From Azolla caroliniana (lineage: Eukaryota > Polypodiophyta): DNA of 64,000 nucleotides. Below are positions 41,867-52,044 of the stretch, in pieces. The stretch is from assembly GCA_043228905.1 (NCBI GenBank), contig JBHGNT010000015.1:9362001-9426000 (forward strand). The letters are read 5' to 3'. The notes below the pieces were generated by a model that did no database searches, was not told the DNA's origin, and worked only from the letters and a program-made list of their open reading frames with translations. Positions within the stretch are counted from its first letter, which is position 1. Each line of letters begins with the position of its first letter. The translations under genes and the position numbers were made by a program.

Positions 41867-42568
41867 TTATTGCGTAGTGTCTTCAGTACTCCCCCTCAAG
41901 CTTGGCAGGTCAGGGATCGTCAATCCGAGATCGGTCATGAATTGCCATAGCTTGTCGGCTCCTAAGGCTTTAGTGAAGATGTCGGCCGTTTGAAGATTGG
42001 TGCTAATGTGTTGTAGGTCAACATCGCCAGCCAGAACGCGCTCTCGGATGAAGTGATAGTGCACTTCGATGTGCTTTGTCCGCACGTGGAACACCGGGTT
42101 CCGAGCCATATAGATATTGCTCATGTTGTTGCAGTAAAGGGAAGTCGGATCCTTGATGGGTACACCTAGATCCTTCAAAATCCTCTTGAGCCATACGGCT
42201 TCACACGCAGCTACGACTGCGCCCCTGTATTCCGCCTCCGTACTTGAAAGAGCGACGGTAGGCTGCTTCTTGCTACTCCAGGATATTGCTCCGTTGCCGA
42301 GGGAGAAAACAAATGCGGAGGTTGATCTTCTATCAGCTTTGTAGCCGGCCCAATCGGCGCCTGTGTACCCCTCGAGTCGTATTGGCATCGCGGTCTTGTA
42401 GAGGATGCCGCAATCCATTGTGCCACTCACGTAGCGTAGCACTCGCTTAGCGCAATACAAGTGAGTATCACGCGGTGTTCGCATGAATTGGCTAAGGAGA
42501 CCGACCGGATAACTGAGATCAGGTCGTGTGATCGTGAGGTGGATGAGACTCCCGATGAGTTGTCGATA
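41867..42568 (-). pseudogene. C9 RNase H
   Basis: Open for 205 codons after a stop at about 42569 (EPT-stop-YRQL). Of the three acidic motifs, GYTGADWAG has lost the first Asp (D to G), SSTEAEYRGAVV keeps Glu, and LYCNNMSNIYMARNP has lost the Asp of YCDN. It should be inactive. It ends DIFTKALGADKLWQF and SLRGSTEDTTQ just before the polypurine tract. C10 shares the YCNN change. Confidence 0.86.
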
Positions 42569-44470
42569 CTAAGTCGGCTCACACGCTTTGGTGCCGGAGT
42601 TCGCATCGAGTTTGAGATTGCGATCAAGCGGGGTTGCCGCGGATTTGCACTCAACCATCCCGAACTTGTATAACAAGTTGAGGATGTAGTTTCGTTGAGA
42701 GATCATGATTGCGACCGGAGTTCGAATTACCTCGATGCCGAGGAAGTAGTGGAGCTCCTTCATGTCCGTCATCTCGAACTTGTCGGAAAGGAGGGATTTG
42801 ACCTTATTGATTTCGACGAGATGCTCCCCTCCAATGACTAGGTCATCCACATATAAGATGATGACGATCGGACTTCCGTATGTAGAGGGAGTTGTCCGAT
42901 TGTGACATACGGAAGCCGATTTTATGAAGATATTGCGTTATCTTCGAATGCCACGCACGCGGTGCTTGCTTGAGGCCGTAGAGTGGCTTCTTGAGTCGGC
43001 AAACAGCTTTCGGATGGGTGCTCGAGTTGAAGCCGGGTGGTTGGATCATGTACGCCTCCTCTTCTAATTCGCCTTGTAGAAAGGCGTTCTTGACATCCAT
43101 TTGATGGAGGTGCCACCCTTTCGCCGCGGCAATCGCAATTACGGTCCGCACCGTCGTCATTTTTGCCACCGGGGCAAAGGTCTCTTCATAGTCGACGCCA
43201 TGCGTCTGAGCGTATCCTTTTGCTACGAGTCGAGCTTTGTAGCGGTTTACGAAGCCATCGACGTTATACTTCACCTTGTAGATCCATCTGCATCCGGTCG
43301 CCTTTTTGTGTGGTGAGGTGGGAACGAGATCCCACATCTCGTTCTTCCGTAGTGCCTGCATCTCCTCGTTCATTGCTTCGATCCATCGGGGGTCCTTCGC
43401 GGCTTCCGAAAAGGTTTCCGGCTCCCGTACTGTCGCTACCTTCATCATAAAGGCATAATGGTACGCCATATAATCGTTGTAACCAAATCGGCTAACGGGG
43501 TTCTTTTCACGAGTGGATCGGCGGAGCTTTTCATTTGCAGAGATGAGGGCTTTCTTAGCTCCGATTGGTACCTCGAAACCGTCGAACTCACTGTCAAGTG
43601 AGTGAGTCGACTCATTGTCATTGAAGCGATCATCTTCATATTCCGACATTTTCGCCTTGCCTTTGTCCATCTTCGGGCTAGGCCGTGATGTGCTTTGATC
43701 GCTCAAAGGCTCTTGTGGTCTGCTCAATCGGGTCGTGATCGGACTTTCTTCGAATATGCGCATAAGGCGATCTTCATCCTCGACCTCTTGTCCTGCGAAT
43801 TCCGGGTCGAGTGGAGTCGGAGTTGGAGTTGTCTCTAGTGTGTACCAGGATGCGGACTTGTCAAAAACGACATCTCGACTTACTCGAGATTTTCGAGTTG
43901 AGGGGTTGTAGCACTTGTACCCCTTTTGCTCCAATGTGTATCCTACGAGGATACATTTCTCCGACTTCGGGTCAAGCTTTTGACGCTTCTCGTTGGGGAT
44001 GTGCACGTATGCTACCGCGCTGAATATCCGGATGTGCGATAAGTCTGGCTTCTTTCCGAAGTATTTTTCGTGCGGAGTGACCTCGTGCACGCCGGATGTT
44101 GTGCACCGGTTCATTAGGTAGACGGCCGTATTTGCAGCTTCGGCCCAATATGACTTGGGCATTTGCTTCTCGTTCATCATGGCCTGCGCTACTTCGAGGA
44201 TGTGCCGATTTTGGCGCTCGGCTACTCCGTTTGTTGCGGAGTGTGTCGGCAAGTGAATTCTCACCGAATTCCTTCCTTCCGGAGATACGTCGTGAAATCG
44301 TCCAAGAAGTACTCTTTGCCACCATCCGATCAAAGGCATCGTACATGTCGGCCCGTGGCTTTCTCAACTTCATTCTTGAAATTTTGGAAGTGTCCAGACA
44401 CTTCGCTCTTTTGCTGCATCAGGTAGATCCAAGTGTGCCTTGAAAAGTCGTCGATGAAGAGCACGTAATA
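42569..44470 (-). pseudogene. C9 integrase C-terminal part and reverse transcriptase
   Basis: One 498-codon frame (42843-44339) begins within integrase (VAERQNRHILEVAQAMMNEK), holds VAYVHIPNEKRQKLD and KCILVGYTLEQKGYKCYNP, the STRPSPKMDKGKAKM linker, then RT with AEAAKDPRW-like start, ARLVAKGYAQTHGVDYEETF and QMDVKNAFLQGELEEEAYM. A deletion of about 11 bases near 42880 shifts the frame before MDDLVIGGEHLVEINK (42569-42850), so the YVDD box is out of frame with the rest. Confidence 0.87.
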
Positions 44471-45357
44471 TCAGCATCCGCCAAATGTAGCCGTCTGTGC
44501 CGGTCCCCATACGTCGGAATGGACTACGTCGAGTAGGCCTTTGCTCACGTTCCGCTCTTTCGGGAATGGGTGTCGGTGTTGCTTGCCCAATTGGCACGCT
44601 TCGCATACACCTTCAATCTCCTTCTCTTTGAATGTCGGGAGTCCGATGACGACTCCTTTTGATTTCATTGCTTTGAGTTTGTTGAGATTGATGTGGCCGA
44701 TTCGCTTGTGCCATAGCTCTATGTCGGAGTTGGCTTTCGAGTTTTTTGCGAACATGGCGGATTCATCTCGCGTGAGTCGAGAATGAACATCCGGCCCTCT
44801 CTTCGTCCGCGTGCGATGAGTCGGCCCTCTTTTTCGATGAAGCAACCGCCTTGATTAAATCGAACTTGCATCCCTTGCTCTACAATTTGGTCGACGGAGA
44901 CCAAATTCTTCGTAATGGTCGGTACATGCAAGACATTTTTAATGTAATTTTGCTTACATTCTTTTCCAAACGGAACATTGCCGATGTGCCGAATCGGATG
45001 CGTAGTGTCATCTCCGGTTTCGACATAGTTGGGTCGATCCGGCTCTCGAAGTTGTCGGAACCATTCTTGATGCGATGTCATATGGTTCGAGGCACCGGAA
45101 TCGACGAACCATACGTCTTCCGGACTGGAGGCACTAGTTGAGGTAGCGGCCGACATAGAGTTTGCTCTATGTTTCATCATGAACATTCCGCCACGGTCGA
45201 AGTTGTGTGCATATATTCCGCTACAATCTTTGTAGTCAGAGTTGTGCCCGTACATTCCGCCACGGTCGGAGTTGTGTGCATACATTCCGCCACGATCTTC
45301 GTAGTCGGAGTTGTGCCCGTACATTCCACTATACTCTTCGTAATCGGAAATGTGCAC
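44471..45357 (-). pseudogene. C9 protease and integrase start
   Basis: Protease VWFVDSGASNHMTSHQEWF is at about 45040-45125 in a 212-codon frame that begins with repeated GGMYAHNSD units. After a frame break near 44770 the pre-integrase region ends CEACQLGKQHRHPF, then HSDVWGPAQTATFGGC followed by a TGA at about 44471. C7 has Trp at that place and C10 has the same TGA. Confidence 0.86.
45195..45357 (-). repeat. Coding repeats between knuckle and protease (C9)
   Basis: Five variants of a unit encoding S/GGMYxHNSDYED: SGMYGHNSDYED, RGGMYAHNSD, RGGMYGHNSDYKD, CSGIYAHNFD, RGGMFMM. C10 has three such units and C7 one, so the number varies among family-B copies. Confidence 0.8.
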
Positions 45358-45375
45358 GTAATTCGTGAGTTGTCG

Positions 45376-46167
45376 TCATGTGGAAGCCGATTCACGCATC
45401 TTCTTTCGGAACTCTTCTTCGTGGTGGCCGATCTTTCCGCAATATCCGCATTCGGTTGCGTTTTGACGGCTCGGGCCGGAGTGGAAGCTCCCCCTTCTTG
45501 CGAAGGTTCCTCGTTGGCTTCCGTTTTGCGGCCAAAATTGGGAGTTGTTGTCGTAGGTCAGACCTCGTCCGCCTTGTCCTTGGCCGAATCGGCCTCTCGC
45601 TCGTCCGCGTCCTCTTCCTCTGTTCGAGTGCGTGTAGAGCATGTGGCCTTCCGACTCATTCCTCATTGTATGCACGTGGTTTTCTTCGACCAATAGCATT
45701 GATTGGAGCTCAAAGGAGGGAGATTTCTCCCGTGCTAGAACGGTGGTTCGCATCGCGCCGAACCGTGGTGCGAGGCCGCCAAGGCATATTTGCACCATCT
45801 CATCATCATCTATACTTACGCTTATTGAGCCAAGCGAGTCGCAAAGCTCCTTGATCTTCAAGGTGTATGTCGTGATGGACATGTCCCTTTGTTGAATGTT
45901 GTTCAACTCTTGGTGGAGTTGAAGCTTCCTCGCAGTCGTGTTGGCAGCGAAAATCTTTCGTAGATTTTCCCACGCTTCCTTCGGCGTCTTGGCTTCTCGA
46001 ATGTAACCGAGCATGTGGTCATTAACACATGTCGCCAAACAATACATCACACGACTTGCGGCTTGCTCCCATGTTGCGTATCTGGGAGCCGCTTCGGCGG
46101 GTCGATCTTCATGCGCTCCTTTGATGTAGCTCCAATAGCCTTGTCCAACAAGGTATTGATGCATCTT
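45376..46167 (-). pseudogene. C9 gag, main part
   Basis: Begins at the C10 insertion with MHQYLVGQGYWSYIKGAHED (46164). The start of the protein is at 51973-52044. Capsid blocks: CVNDHMLGYIREAKTPKEAW, ELNNIQQRDMSITTYTLKIK, FELQSMLLVEENHV. Then an Arg/Gly tract and the knuckle CGYCGKIGHHEEEFRKK, in which the fourth zinc ligand is Phe instead of Cys. The open frame is intact for 262 codons. Confidence 0.87.
46163..46167. repeat. C10 target site duplication, left
   Basis: ATCTT, identical to 51968-51972. The uninterrupted site in C10's own gag reads GGTGCATCTTGTACTCCC. Confidence 0.92.
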
Positions 46168-46462
46168 TGTAAAGAATCAAGAGATGGATTCTTGTGAAGC
46201 GTATGTGTGTGTACGAGAGAGAGAGAGAGAGAGAGAGAGTGAGAGTGAGAGAGAGACAAGGAATATGCAATGTAAACGTCTATTAACAAAGGAGAAAGAC
46301 TTAAAGCTCATAAGTTATGTGTCATAGAATATGATTCTATGACTCATACCAAATGCTAGAATACCATAGTGGTGACATAATGGTGACTCTTGACCGTTGG
46401 AGTGTCTCTTCACTCTCAAGGTGAGTTCACACACTAGACCAAGTTGAGCTTGATTCTCAACA
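46168..46462 (-). repeat. C10 3' LTR with internal deletion
   Basis: TGTAAAGAATC to TTCTCAACA. It lacks the segment between GAAAGACTTAA and AGCTCATAAG that the other LTR has (CCTTATACAAGG... to ...GGGGAATGTGAA). Followed by the CACCCCATCAAGC polypurine complement, in which one purine of the tract is changed. Confidence 0.9.
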
Positions 46463-46734
46463 CACCCCATCAAGCTCAAGTCGGGTCGGTTTCAGACTAT
46501 ATCCGAAATCCTCTTCAACTCGCGTTCTAGAGTCCGCATCAACTCATGTCAACTTGCATGTATGCGGAGTTGCGGAATCCATGCTCTAGCTTGCGTTGTG
46601 CGTAGTTACGAAGTCAGTGCTTCGGCTTGCGTGCGTAGTTGCGAAGTCTGTGCTTCGGCTTGCGTCTTCCTTCGCGGCTTTGTTGCGTGGTTGCGGAATC
46701 TACGCGTTATTGCGTAGTGTCTTCAGTACTCCCC

Positions 46735-47410
46735 CTCAAGCTTGGCAGGTCAGGGATCGTCAATTCGAGATCGGTCATGAATTGCTATAGCTTGTCGGCT
46801 CCTAAGGCTTTAGTGAAGATGTCGTCCGTTTGAAGATTGGTGCTAATGTGTTATAGGTCGACATCGCCAGCCAGGATGCGCTCTCGGATGAAGTGATAGT
46901 GCACTTCGATGTGCTTTGTCCGCGCGTGGAACACCGGGTTCCGAGCCAGATAGATACTGCTCATGTTGTTGCAGTAAAGGGGAGTCGGATCCTTGATGGG
47001 TACACCCAGATCCTTCAAAATCCTCTTGAGCCATACGGCTTCACACGCAGCTACGACTGCGCCCCTGTATTCCGCCTCCGTACTCGAAAGAGCGACGGTA
47101 GGCTGCTTCTTGCTACTCCAGGATATTGCTCCGCTGCCGAGGGAGAAAACAAATCCGGAGGTTGATCTTCTATCGGCTCTGTAGCCGGCCCAATCGGCAT
47201 CGGTGTACCCCTCGAGTCGTATTGGCATCGCGGTCTTGTAGAGGATACCACAATCCATTGTGCCACTCACGTATCGTGGAGCTCGCTTAGCGCAATCCAA
47301 GTGAGTATCACGCGGTGTTCGCATGAATTGGCTAAGCAGGCCGACCGGATAACTGAGATCGGGTCGTGTGATCGTGAGGTAGATGAGACTCCCGATGAGT
47401 TGCCGGTACT
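46735..47410 (-). pseudogene. C10 RNase H
   Basis: 46851-47324 reads MRTPRDTHLDCAKRAPRYVS, GYTDADWAGYRADRRSTSGF (first Asp kept), SSTEAEYRGAVV and LYCNNMSSIYLARNP (Asp to Asn, shared with C9), KHIEVHYHFIRERILAG, then a stop at VDL-stop-HIST and a further stop after DKL. It ends DLPSLRGSTEDTTQ. Confidence 0.86.
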
Positions 47411-48095
47411 AAGTCGGCTCACACGCTTTGGTGCCGGAATGCGCATCTAGTTTGAGATTACGATCGAGCGGGGTTGCCACGGATTTGCACTTAGCCATCC
47501 CGAACTTGTATAACAAGTTGAGGATGTAGTGTCGTTGAGAGATCATGATTCCGGCCAGAGTTCGAATTACCTCGATGCTGAGGAAGTAGTGGAGCTCCTT
47601 CATGTCCGTCATCTCGAACTTGTCGGAAAGGAGGGATTTGACCTTATTGATTTCGACGAGATACTCCCCTCCAATGACGATCGGACGTAGCGTAGCACTC
47701 GCTTAGCGCAATACAAGTGAGTATCACGCGGTGTTCGCATGAATTGGCTAAGGAGACCGACCGGATAACTGAGATCAGGTCGTGTGATCGTGAGGTGGAT
47801 GAGACTCCCGATGAGTTGTCGATACTAAGTCGGCTCACACGCTTTGGTGCCGGAGTTCGCATCGAGTTTGAGATTGCGATCAAGCGGGGTTGCCGTGGAT
47901 TTGCACTCAACCATCCCGAACTTGTATAACAAGTTGAGGATGTAGTTTCGTTGAGAGATCATGATTGCGACCGGAGTTCGAATTACCTCGATGCCGAGGA
48001 AGTAGTGGAGCTCCTTCATGTCCGTCATCTCGAACTTGTCGGAAAGGAGGGATTTGACCTTATTGATTTCGACGAGATGCTCCCCTCCAATGACT
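47275..48095 (-). repeat. Internal duplication in C10 at RT/RNase H border
   Basis: Two copies of a segment of about 410 bp: 47275-47685 and 47690-48095. Each holds the region after YVDD (VEINKVKSLLSDKFEM, ELHYFL, NLLYKFGM, LDRNLKLDA), the same EPT-stop and part of the RNase H linker. The right copy differs from C9 42430-42840 at very few bases (one seen by eye over about 250), while the left copy differs more. Confidence 0.88.
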
Positions 48096-49110
48096 AGGTC
48101 ATCCACATATAAGATGATGACGATCGGACTTGCGAAATCGCTTCGTATGTAGAGGGAGTTGTCCGATTTTGACATTCGGAAGCCGATTTGATGAAGATAT
48201 TGCGTTATCTTCGAATGCCAAGCACGCGGTGCTTGCTTGAGGCCGTAGAGTGGCTTCTTGAGTCGGCATACGGCTTTTGGATGAGTGCTCGAATTGAAGC
48301 CGAGTGGTTGGATCATGTACACCTCCTCTTCTAATTCGCCTTGTAGAAAGGCGTTCTTGACATCCATTTGATGGAGGTGCCACCCTTTCGCCGCGGCAAG
48401 CGCAATTACGGTCCGCACCGTTGTCATTTTTGCCATCGGGGAAAAAGTCTCTTCATAGTCGATGCCATGCGTCTGAGCGTATCCTTTTGCAATGAGTTGA
48501 GCTTTGTAGCAGTTTACGGAGCCATCCGCGTTATACTTCACCTTTTGGATCCATCTGCATCCGATTGCCTTTTTGTGTGATGAGGTGGGAACAAGATCCC
48601 ACGTCTCGTTCTCCCGTAGTGCCTGCATCTCCTCGTTCATTGCTTCGATCCATCGCGGGTCCTTCGCGGCTTCCGAAAAGGTTTCCGGCTCCCGTACTGT
48701 CGCTACCTTCATCATAAAGGCGTAATGGTACGCCATATAATCATTGTAGCCGAATCGGCTTATGGGGTTCTTTTCACGAGTGGATCGGCGGAGCTTTTCA
48801 TTTGCCAAGATGAGGGCGTTCTTGGCTCCGATTGGTACCTCGAAACCGCCGAACTCATTGTCGAGTGAGTGAGTCGATTTATCGTCGTCAAAGCGATCGT
48901 CTTCATATTCCACCATTTTCGCCTTGCCTTTGTCCATCTTCGGGCTAGGCCGTGATGTGCTTTGATCGCTCAAAGGCTCTTGTGGTCCGCTCAGTCGGGT
49001 CGTGATCGGACTTTCTTCGATCATGCGCGTAGGGCGATCTTAATCCTCGATCTCTTGTTCGGCAGATTCCGGGTCGAGCGGAGTTGGAGGCGAAGTTGTC
49101 TCTGGTGCGT
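47825..49110 (-). pseudogene. C10 reverse transcriptase
   Basis: A 399-codon open frame. The acidic linker (STRPSPKMDKGKAKM, RFGYNDYMAYHYAFMMKVAT) is followed by RT with AQLIAKGYAQTHGIDYEETF, QMDVKNAFLQGELEEEVYM, CRLKKPLYGLKQAPRAWHSK and IILYVDDLVIGGEHLVEIN, ending at GTKACEPT with a stop. The RT domain itself has no internal stop and keeps YVDD. Stops lie in the linker upstream near 49050 and 49110. Confidence 0.88.
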
Positions 49111-49111
49111 A

Positions 49112-49738
49112 CTAGGATGCGGACTCGTCAAAAACGACGTCTCGACGTACTCTAGATTTTCGAGTTGAGGGGTTGTAGCACTTGTACCCCTTTTGTTCGA
49201 GTGAGTATCCTACGAGGATACATTTCTCCGACTTCCGGTCAAGCTTTTGACGCTTCTCGTTGGGGATGTGCACGTACGCAATGGAGCCGAATATCCGAAC
49301 ATGTGATAGGTTCGGCTTCTTTCCGAAGAATCTTTCGTGCGGAGTGACCTCATGCACGCCGGATGTTGTGCACCGGTTCATTAGGTAGACGGCCGTATTT
49401 GCCGCTTCGGCCCAATATGACTTGGGCATATGCTTCTCGTTCATCATGGCCCGCGCTACTTAGAGGATGTGCCGATTTTTGCGCTCGGCTACTTCGTTTT
49501 GTTGTGGAGTGTGTCGGCAAGTGAATTCTCGCCGAATTCCTTCCTTTCGGAGATACGTCATGAAATCGTCCGAGAAGTACTCCTTGCCGCCATCCGATCG
49601 AAGGCATCGTACATGTCGGCCCGTGGCTTTCTCGACTTCATTCTTGAAATTTTGGAAGTGTCCGAACACTTCGCTCTTTTGCCGCATCGGGTAGATCCAA
49701 GTGTGCCTTGAAAAGTCGTCGATGAAGAGCACGTAATA
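49112..49738 (-). pseudogene. C10 integrase
   Basis: After the TGA following FGGC at 49739 the frame continues YYVLFIDDFSRHTWIYPM, RHVRCLRSDGGKEYFSDDF (second Asp kept) and TPQQNEVAERKNRHIL (Glu kept). A stop follows at 49460, then MMNEKHMPKSYWAEAANTAV and VRIFGSIAYVHIPNEKR to a stop near 49112. Two stops within the domain make it inactive. Confidence 0.86.
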
Positions 49739-50524
49739 TCAGCATCCGCCGAATGTCGCCGTTTGAGCCAGACCCCATACATCGGAATGAATTACGTCGA
49801 GTACGCCTTTGCTCACATTCCGCTCCTTCGGAAATGGGTGTCGGTGTTGCTTGCCGAATTGGCACGTTTCGCATACACCTTCAATCTCCGTCTCTTTGAA
49901 TGTCGGGAGTCCGATGACGACTCCTTTCGATTTCATTGCTTTGAGTTTGTTGAGATTGATGTGGCCGATTCGCTTATGCCATAGCTCTATGTCGGAGTCG
50001 GCTTTCGTGCTTTTTGCGAACATGGCGGATTTCATCTCATGCGAATCGAGAATGAACATTTGGCCCTCTCTTCTTCCGCGTGCGATGATTCGGCCTTCTT
50101 TTTCGATGAAGCACCCTTCTTGGTCGAATTGTACTTGCATCGCTTGCTCAACCATTTGGCCGACCGAGACCAAATTCTTTGTGATGGTGGGTACATGCAA
50201 GACATTTTTAATGTATGTTTGCTTACCTCTTTCGCCAAACGGAACATTGCCGATGTGCCGAATCGGGTGCGTAGTGTCATCTCCGGTTTCGACATAACCG
50301 GGTCGCTCCGGCTCTCGAAGTTCGAGAAACCATTCTTTGTGGGATGTCATATGGTTTGAGGCTCCGGAGTCAACAAACCATACGTCCTCCGGATTGAGGG
50401 CACTAGTTGAGGTAGAGGCCAACATAGACTTTGCTCTATGTTTCATCATGAACATTCCGCCACGGTCGGAGTTGTATGCGTACATTCCGCCACGGTCCTC
50501 GTAGTCGGAGTTGTGCCCGTACAT
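49739..50524 (-). CDS. C10 protease and pre-integrase (open frame)
   Basis: A 261-codon open frame. It begins within the GGMYxxNSD repeats, holds the protease VWFVDSGASNHMTSHKEWF (about 50330-50390), the pre-integrase region with LWHKRIGHINLNKLKAMKS and CETCQFGKQHRHPF, and the first integrase Asp in IHSDVWGLAQ. It ends at a TGA in place of Trp that C9 shares. A TAG near 50560 separates it from gag. Confidence 0.85.
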   Translation of the reverse strand: MYGHNSDYEDRGGMYAYNSDRGGMFMMKHRAKSMLASTSTSALNPEDVWFVDSGASNHMTSHKEWFLELREPERPGYVETGDDTTHPIRHIGNVPFGERGKQTYIKNVLHVPTITKNLVSVGQMVEQAMQVQFDQEGCFIEKEGRIIARGRREGQMFILDSHEMKSAMFAKSTKADSDIELWHKRIGHINLNKLKAMKSKGVVIGLPTFKETEIEGVCETCQFGKQHRHPFPKERNVSKGVLDVIHSDVWGLAQTATFGGC

Positions 50525-50557
50525 TCCGCTATACTCTTCGTAGTCGGAATTGTGCCC

Positions 50558-51442
50558 CTAATTCGTGAGTTGTCGGCTTGTGGAAGCCGATTCACGCATC
50601 TTCTTTCGGAACTCTTCTTCGTGGTGGCCGAGCTTTCCGCAATATCCACATTCGGTTGCGTTTTGACGGCTCGGGCTAGAGTGGAAGCTCCCCCTTCTTG
50701 CGAAGGTTCCTCGTTGGCCTCCGTTTTGCGGCCGAAATTGGGAGTTGTTGTCGTAGTTCGGACCTCGTCCGCCTTGTCCTTGGCCGAATCGGCCTCTCGC
50801 TCGTCCGCGCCCTCTTCCTCCATTAGAGTGCGTGTAGAGCATGTGGCCTTCCGACTCATTGCTCCTTGTACGCACATGGTTTTCTTCGACTAATAACATT
50901 GATTGGAGCTCAAAGAAAGAGGGAGATTTCTCCCGTGCTAGAACGACGGTTCGCATCGTGCCGAACCGTGGTGTGAGGCCGCCAAGGCATATTTGCACCA
51001 TCTCATCATCATCTATACTTACGCTTATTGAGCCGAGCGAGTCGCAAAGCTCCTTGATCTTCAAGGTGTATGTTGTGATAGACATATCCCTTTGTTGAAT
51101 GTTGTTCAACTCTTGGCGGTGTTGAAGCTTCCTCGCAGTTGTGTTGGCGGCGAAAATCTTTCGTAGGTTTTCCCACGCTTCGCTCGGCGTCTTGGCTTCT
51201 CGAATGTAACCGAGCATGTGGTCGTGAACACATGTCGACAAACAATACATCACGCGGCTTGCGTCTTTCTCCCATGTTGCGTATCTGGGAGCCGCTTCGG
51301 CGGGTCGGTCTTCATGCGCTCCTTTGATGTAGCTCCAATAGCCTTGTCCGACAAGGTATTGGTGCATCTTGTACTCCCAAGATGCGAAGTTGTTTCGATC
51401 CAACTTCTCGGTAGGGAGAGCGCTCCCCATTTGAGTATTCAT
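50558..51442 (-). CDS. C10 Gag (open frame, knuckle altered)
   Basis: Full-length family-B Gag of 294 codons with no stop, from MNTQMGSALPTEKLDRNNF to SASTSRQLTN. Capsid N-terminus YKMHQYLVGQGYWSYIKGAH, C-terminus FFELQSMLLVEENHVRTRS, an Arg/Gly-rich tract (GRGRGRARGRFGQGQGGRG) and the knuckle CGYCGKLGHHEEEFRKK with Phe replacing the fourth ligand. It may still assemble particles. RNA binding by the knuckle is doubtful. Confidence 0.9.
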   Translation of the reverse strand: MNTQMGSALPTEKLDRNNFASWEYKMHQYLVGQGYWSYIKGAHEDRPAEAAPRYATWEKDASRVMYCLSTCVHDHMLGYIREAKTPSEAWENLRKIFAANTTARKLQHRQELNNIQQRDMSITTYTLKIKELCDSLGSISVSIDDDEMVQICLGGLTPRFGTMRTVVLAREKSPSFFELQSMLLVEENHVRTRSNESEGHMLYTHSNGGRGRGRARGRFGQGQGGRGPNYDNNSQFRPQNGGQRGTFARRGSFHSSPSRQNATECGYCGKLGHHEEEFRKKMRESASTSRQLTN

Positions 51443-51589
51443 TATGTCGATTCTTCTTCTTCTTCTTCTCTCTTCGAATGCGAGCTATGTAGCGAAGCTA
51501 CGATAGCGATGAGCCGGTTCTTGGTCGTTAGCGTGGAGCACAACACACGATCACGATGAGGCGAATGGGCTAGATCGAGCTACCAAGTC

Positions 51590-51601
51590 GCTCTGATACC
51601 A
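51590..51601 (-). other. C10 primer binding site (Met-tRNA type)
   Basis: TGGTATCAGAGC on the minus strand, directly beside the LTR. Confidence 0.9.
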
Positions 51602-51967
51602 TGTAAAGAATCAAGAGATGGATTCTTGTGAAGCGTATGTGTGTGTATGAGAGAGAGAGAGTGAGAGAAAGAGACAAGGAATACGCAATGTAAAAGTCTA
51701 TTAACAAAGGAGAAAGACTTAACCTTATACAAGGTGGGAGGAGGGTGCTTTATGTAGTCACCCTCTCTCTTCATTAACTACAAGGCTCATGGAGCATGGG
51801 GAATGTGAAAGCTCATAAGTTATGTGTCATAAAATATGAATCTATGACTCATACTAAATGCTAGAATACCATAGTGGTGACATAATGGTGACTCTTGACC
51901 GTTGGAGTGTCTCTTCACTCTCAAGGTGAGTTCACACACTAGACCAAGTTGAGCTTGATTCTCAACA
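51602..51967 (-). repeat. C10 5' LTR (366 bp)
   Basis: TGTAAAGAATC to TTCTCAACA. It keeps the segment deleted in the other LTR, including the U3 palindrome region and a TACATAAA in place of TATATAAA. Confidence 0.92.
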
Positions 51968-51972
51968 ATCTT
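51968..51972. repeat. C10 target site duplication, right
   Basis: ATCTT, followed at once by the C9 gag start sequence GTACTCCCAAGATGC. Confidence 0.92.
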
Positions 51973-52044
51973 GTACTCCCAAGATGCAAAGTTGTTTCGA
52001 TCCAACTTCTCGGTAGGGAGAGCGCTCCCCATTTGAGTATTCAT
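51973..52044 (-). pseudogene. C9 gag, N-terminal part
   Basis: MNTQMGSALPTEKLDRNNF and WEYK, starting at 52044. It joins 46167 in frame when C10 and one ATCTT are removed. The C9 leader and a primer site with one change (TGGTATTAGAGC, 52189-52200) lie to its right. Confidence 0.88.

Larger units (their letters stand above)
46168..51967 (-). mobile_element. Ty1/copia family-B element C10, complete, nested in C9
   Basis: Flanked by ATCTT duplications and inserted in the same orientation into the gag of C9, a member of its own family. LTRs at 46168-46462 (with a deletion of about 80 bp including the promoter region) and 51602-51967. Both share GCGTATGTGTGTGT near the start, unlike C9. It has an internal duplication of about 410 bp at the RT/RNase H border. 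Confidence 0.94.

Noticed and set aside
45169-45854. Plus-strand frames of 150-175 codons opposite C9 gag and protease, and the same at 50438-50893
   Set aside because: Both are antisense shadows of family-B gag. They look conserved only because the sense strand is.
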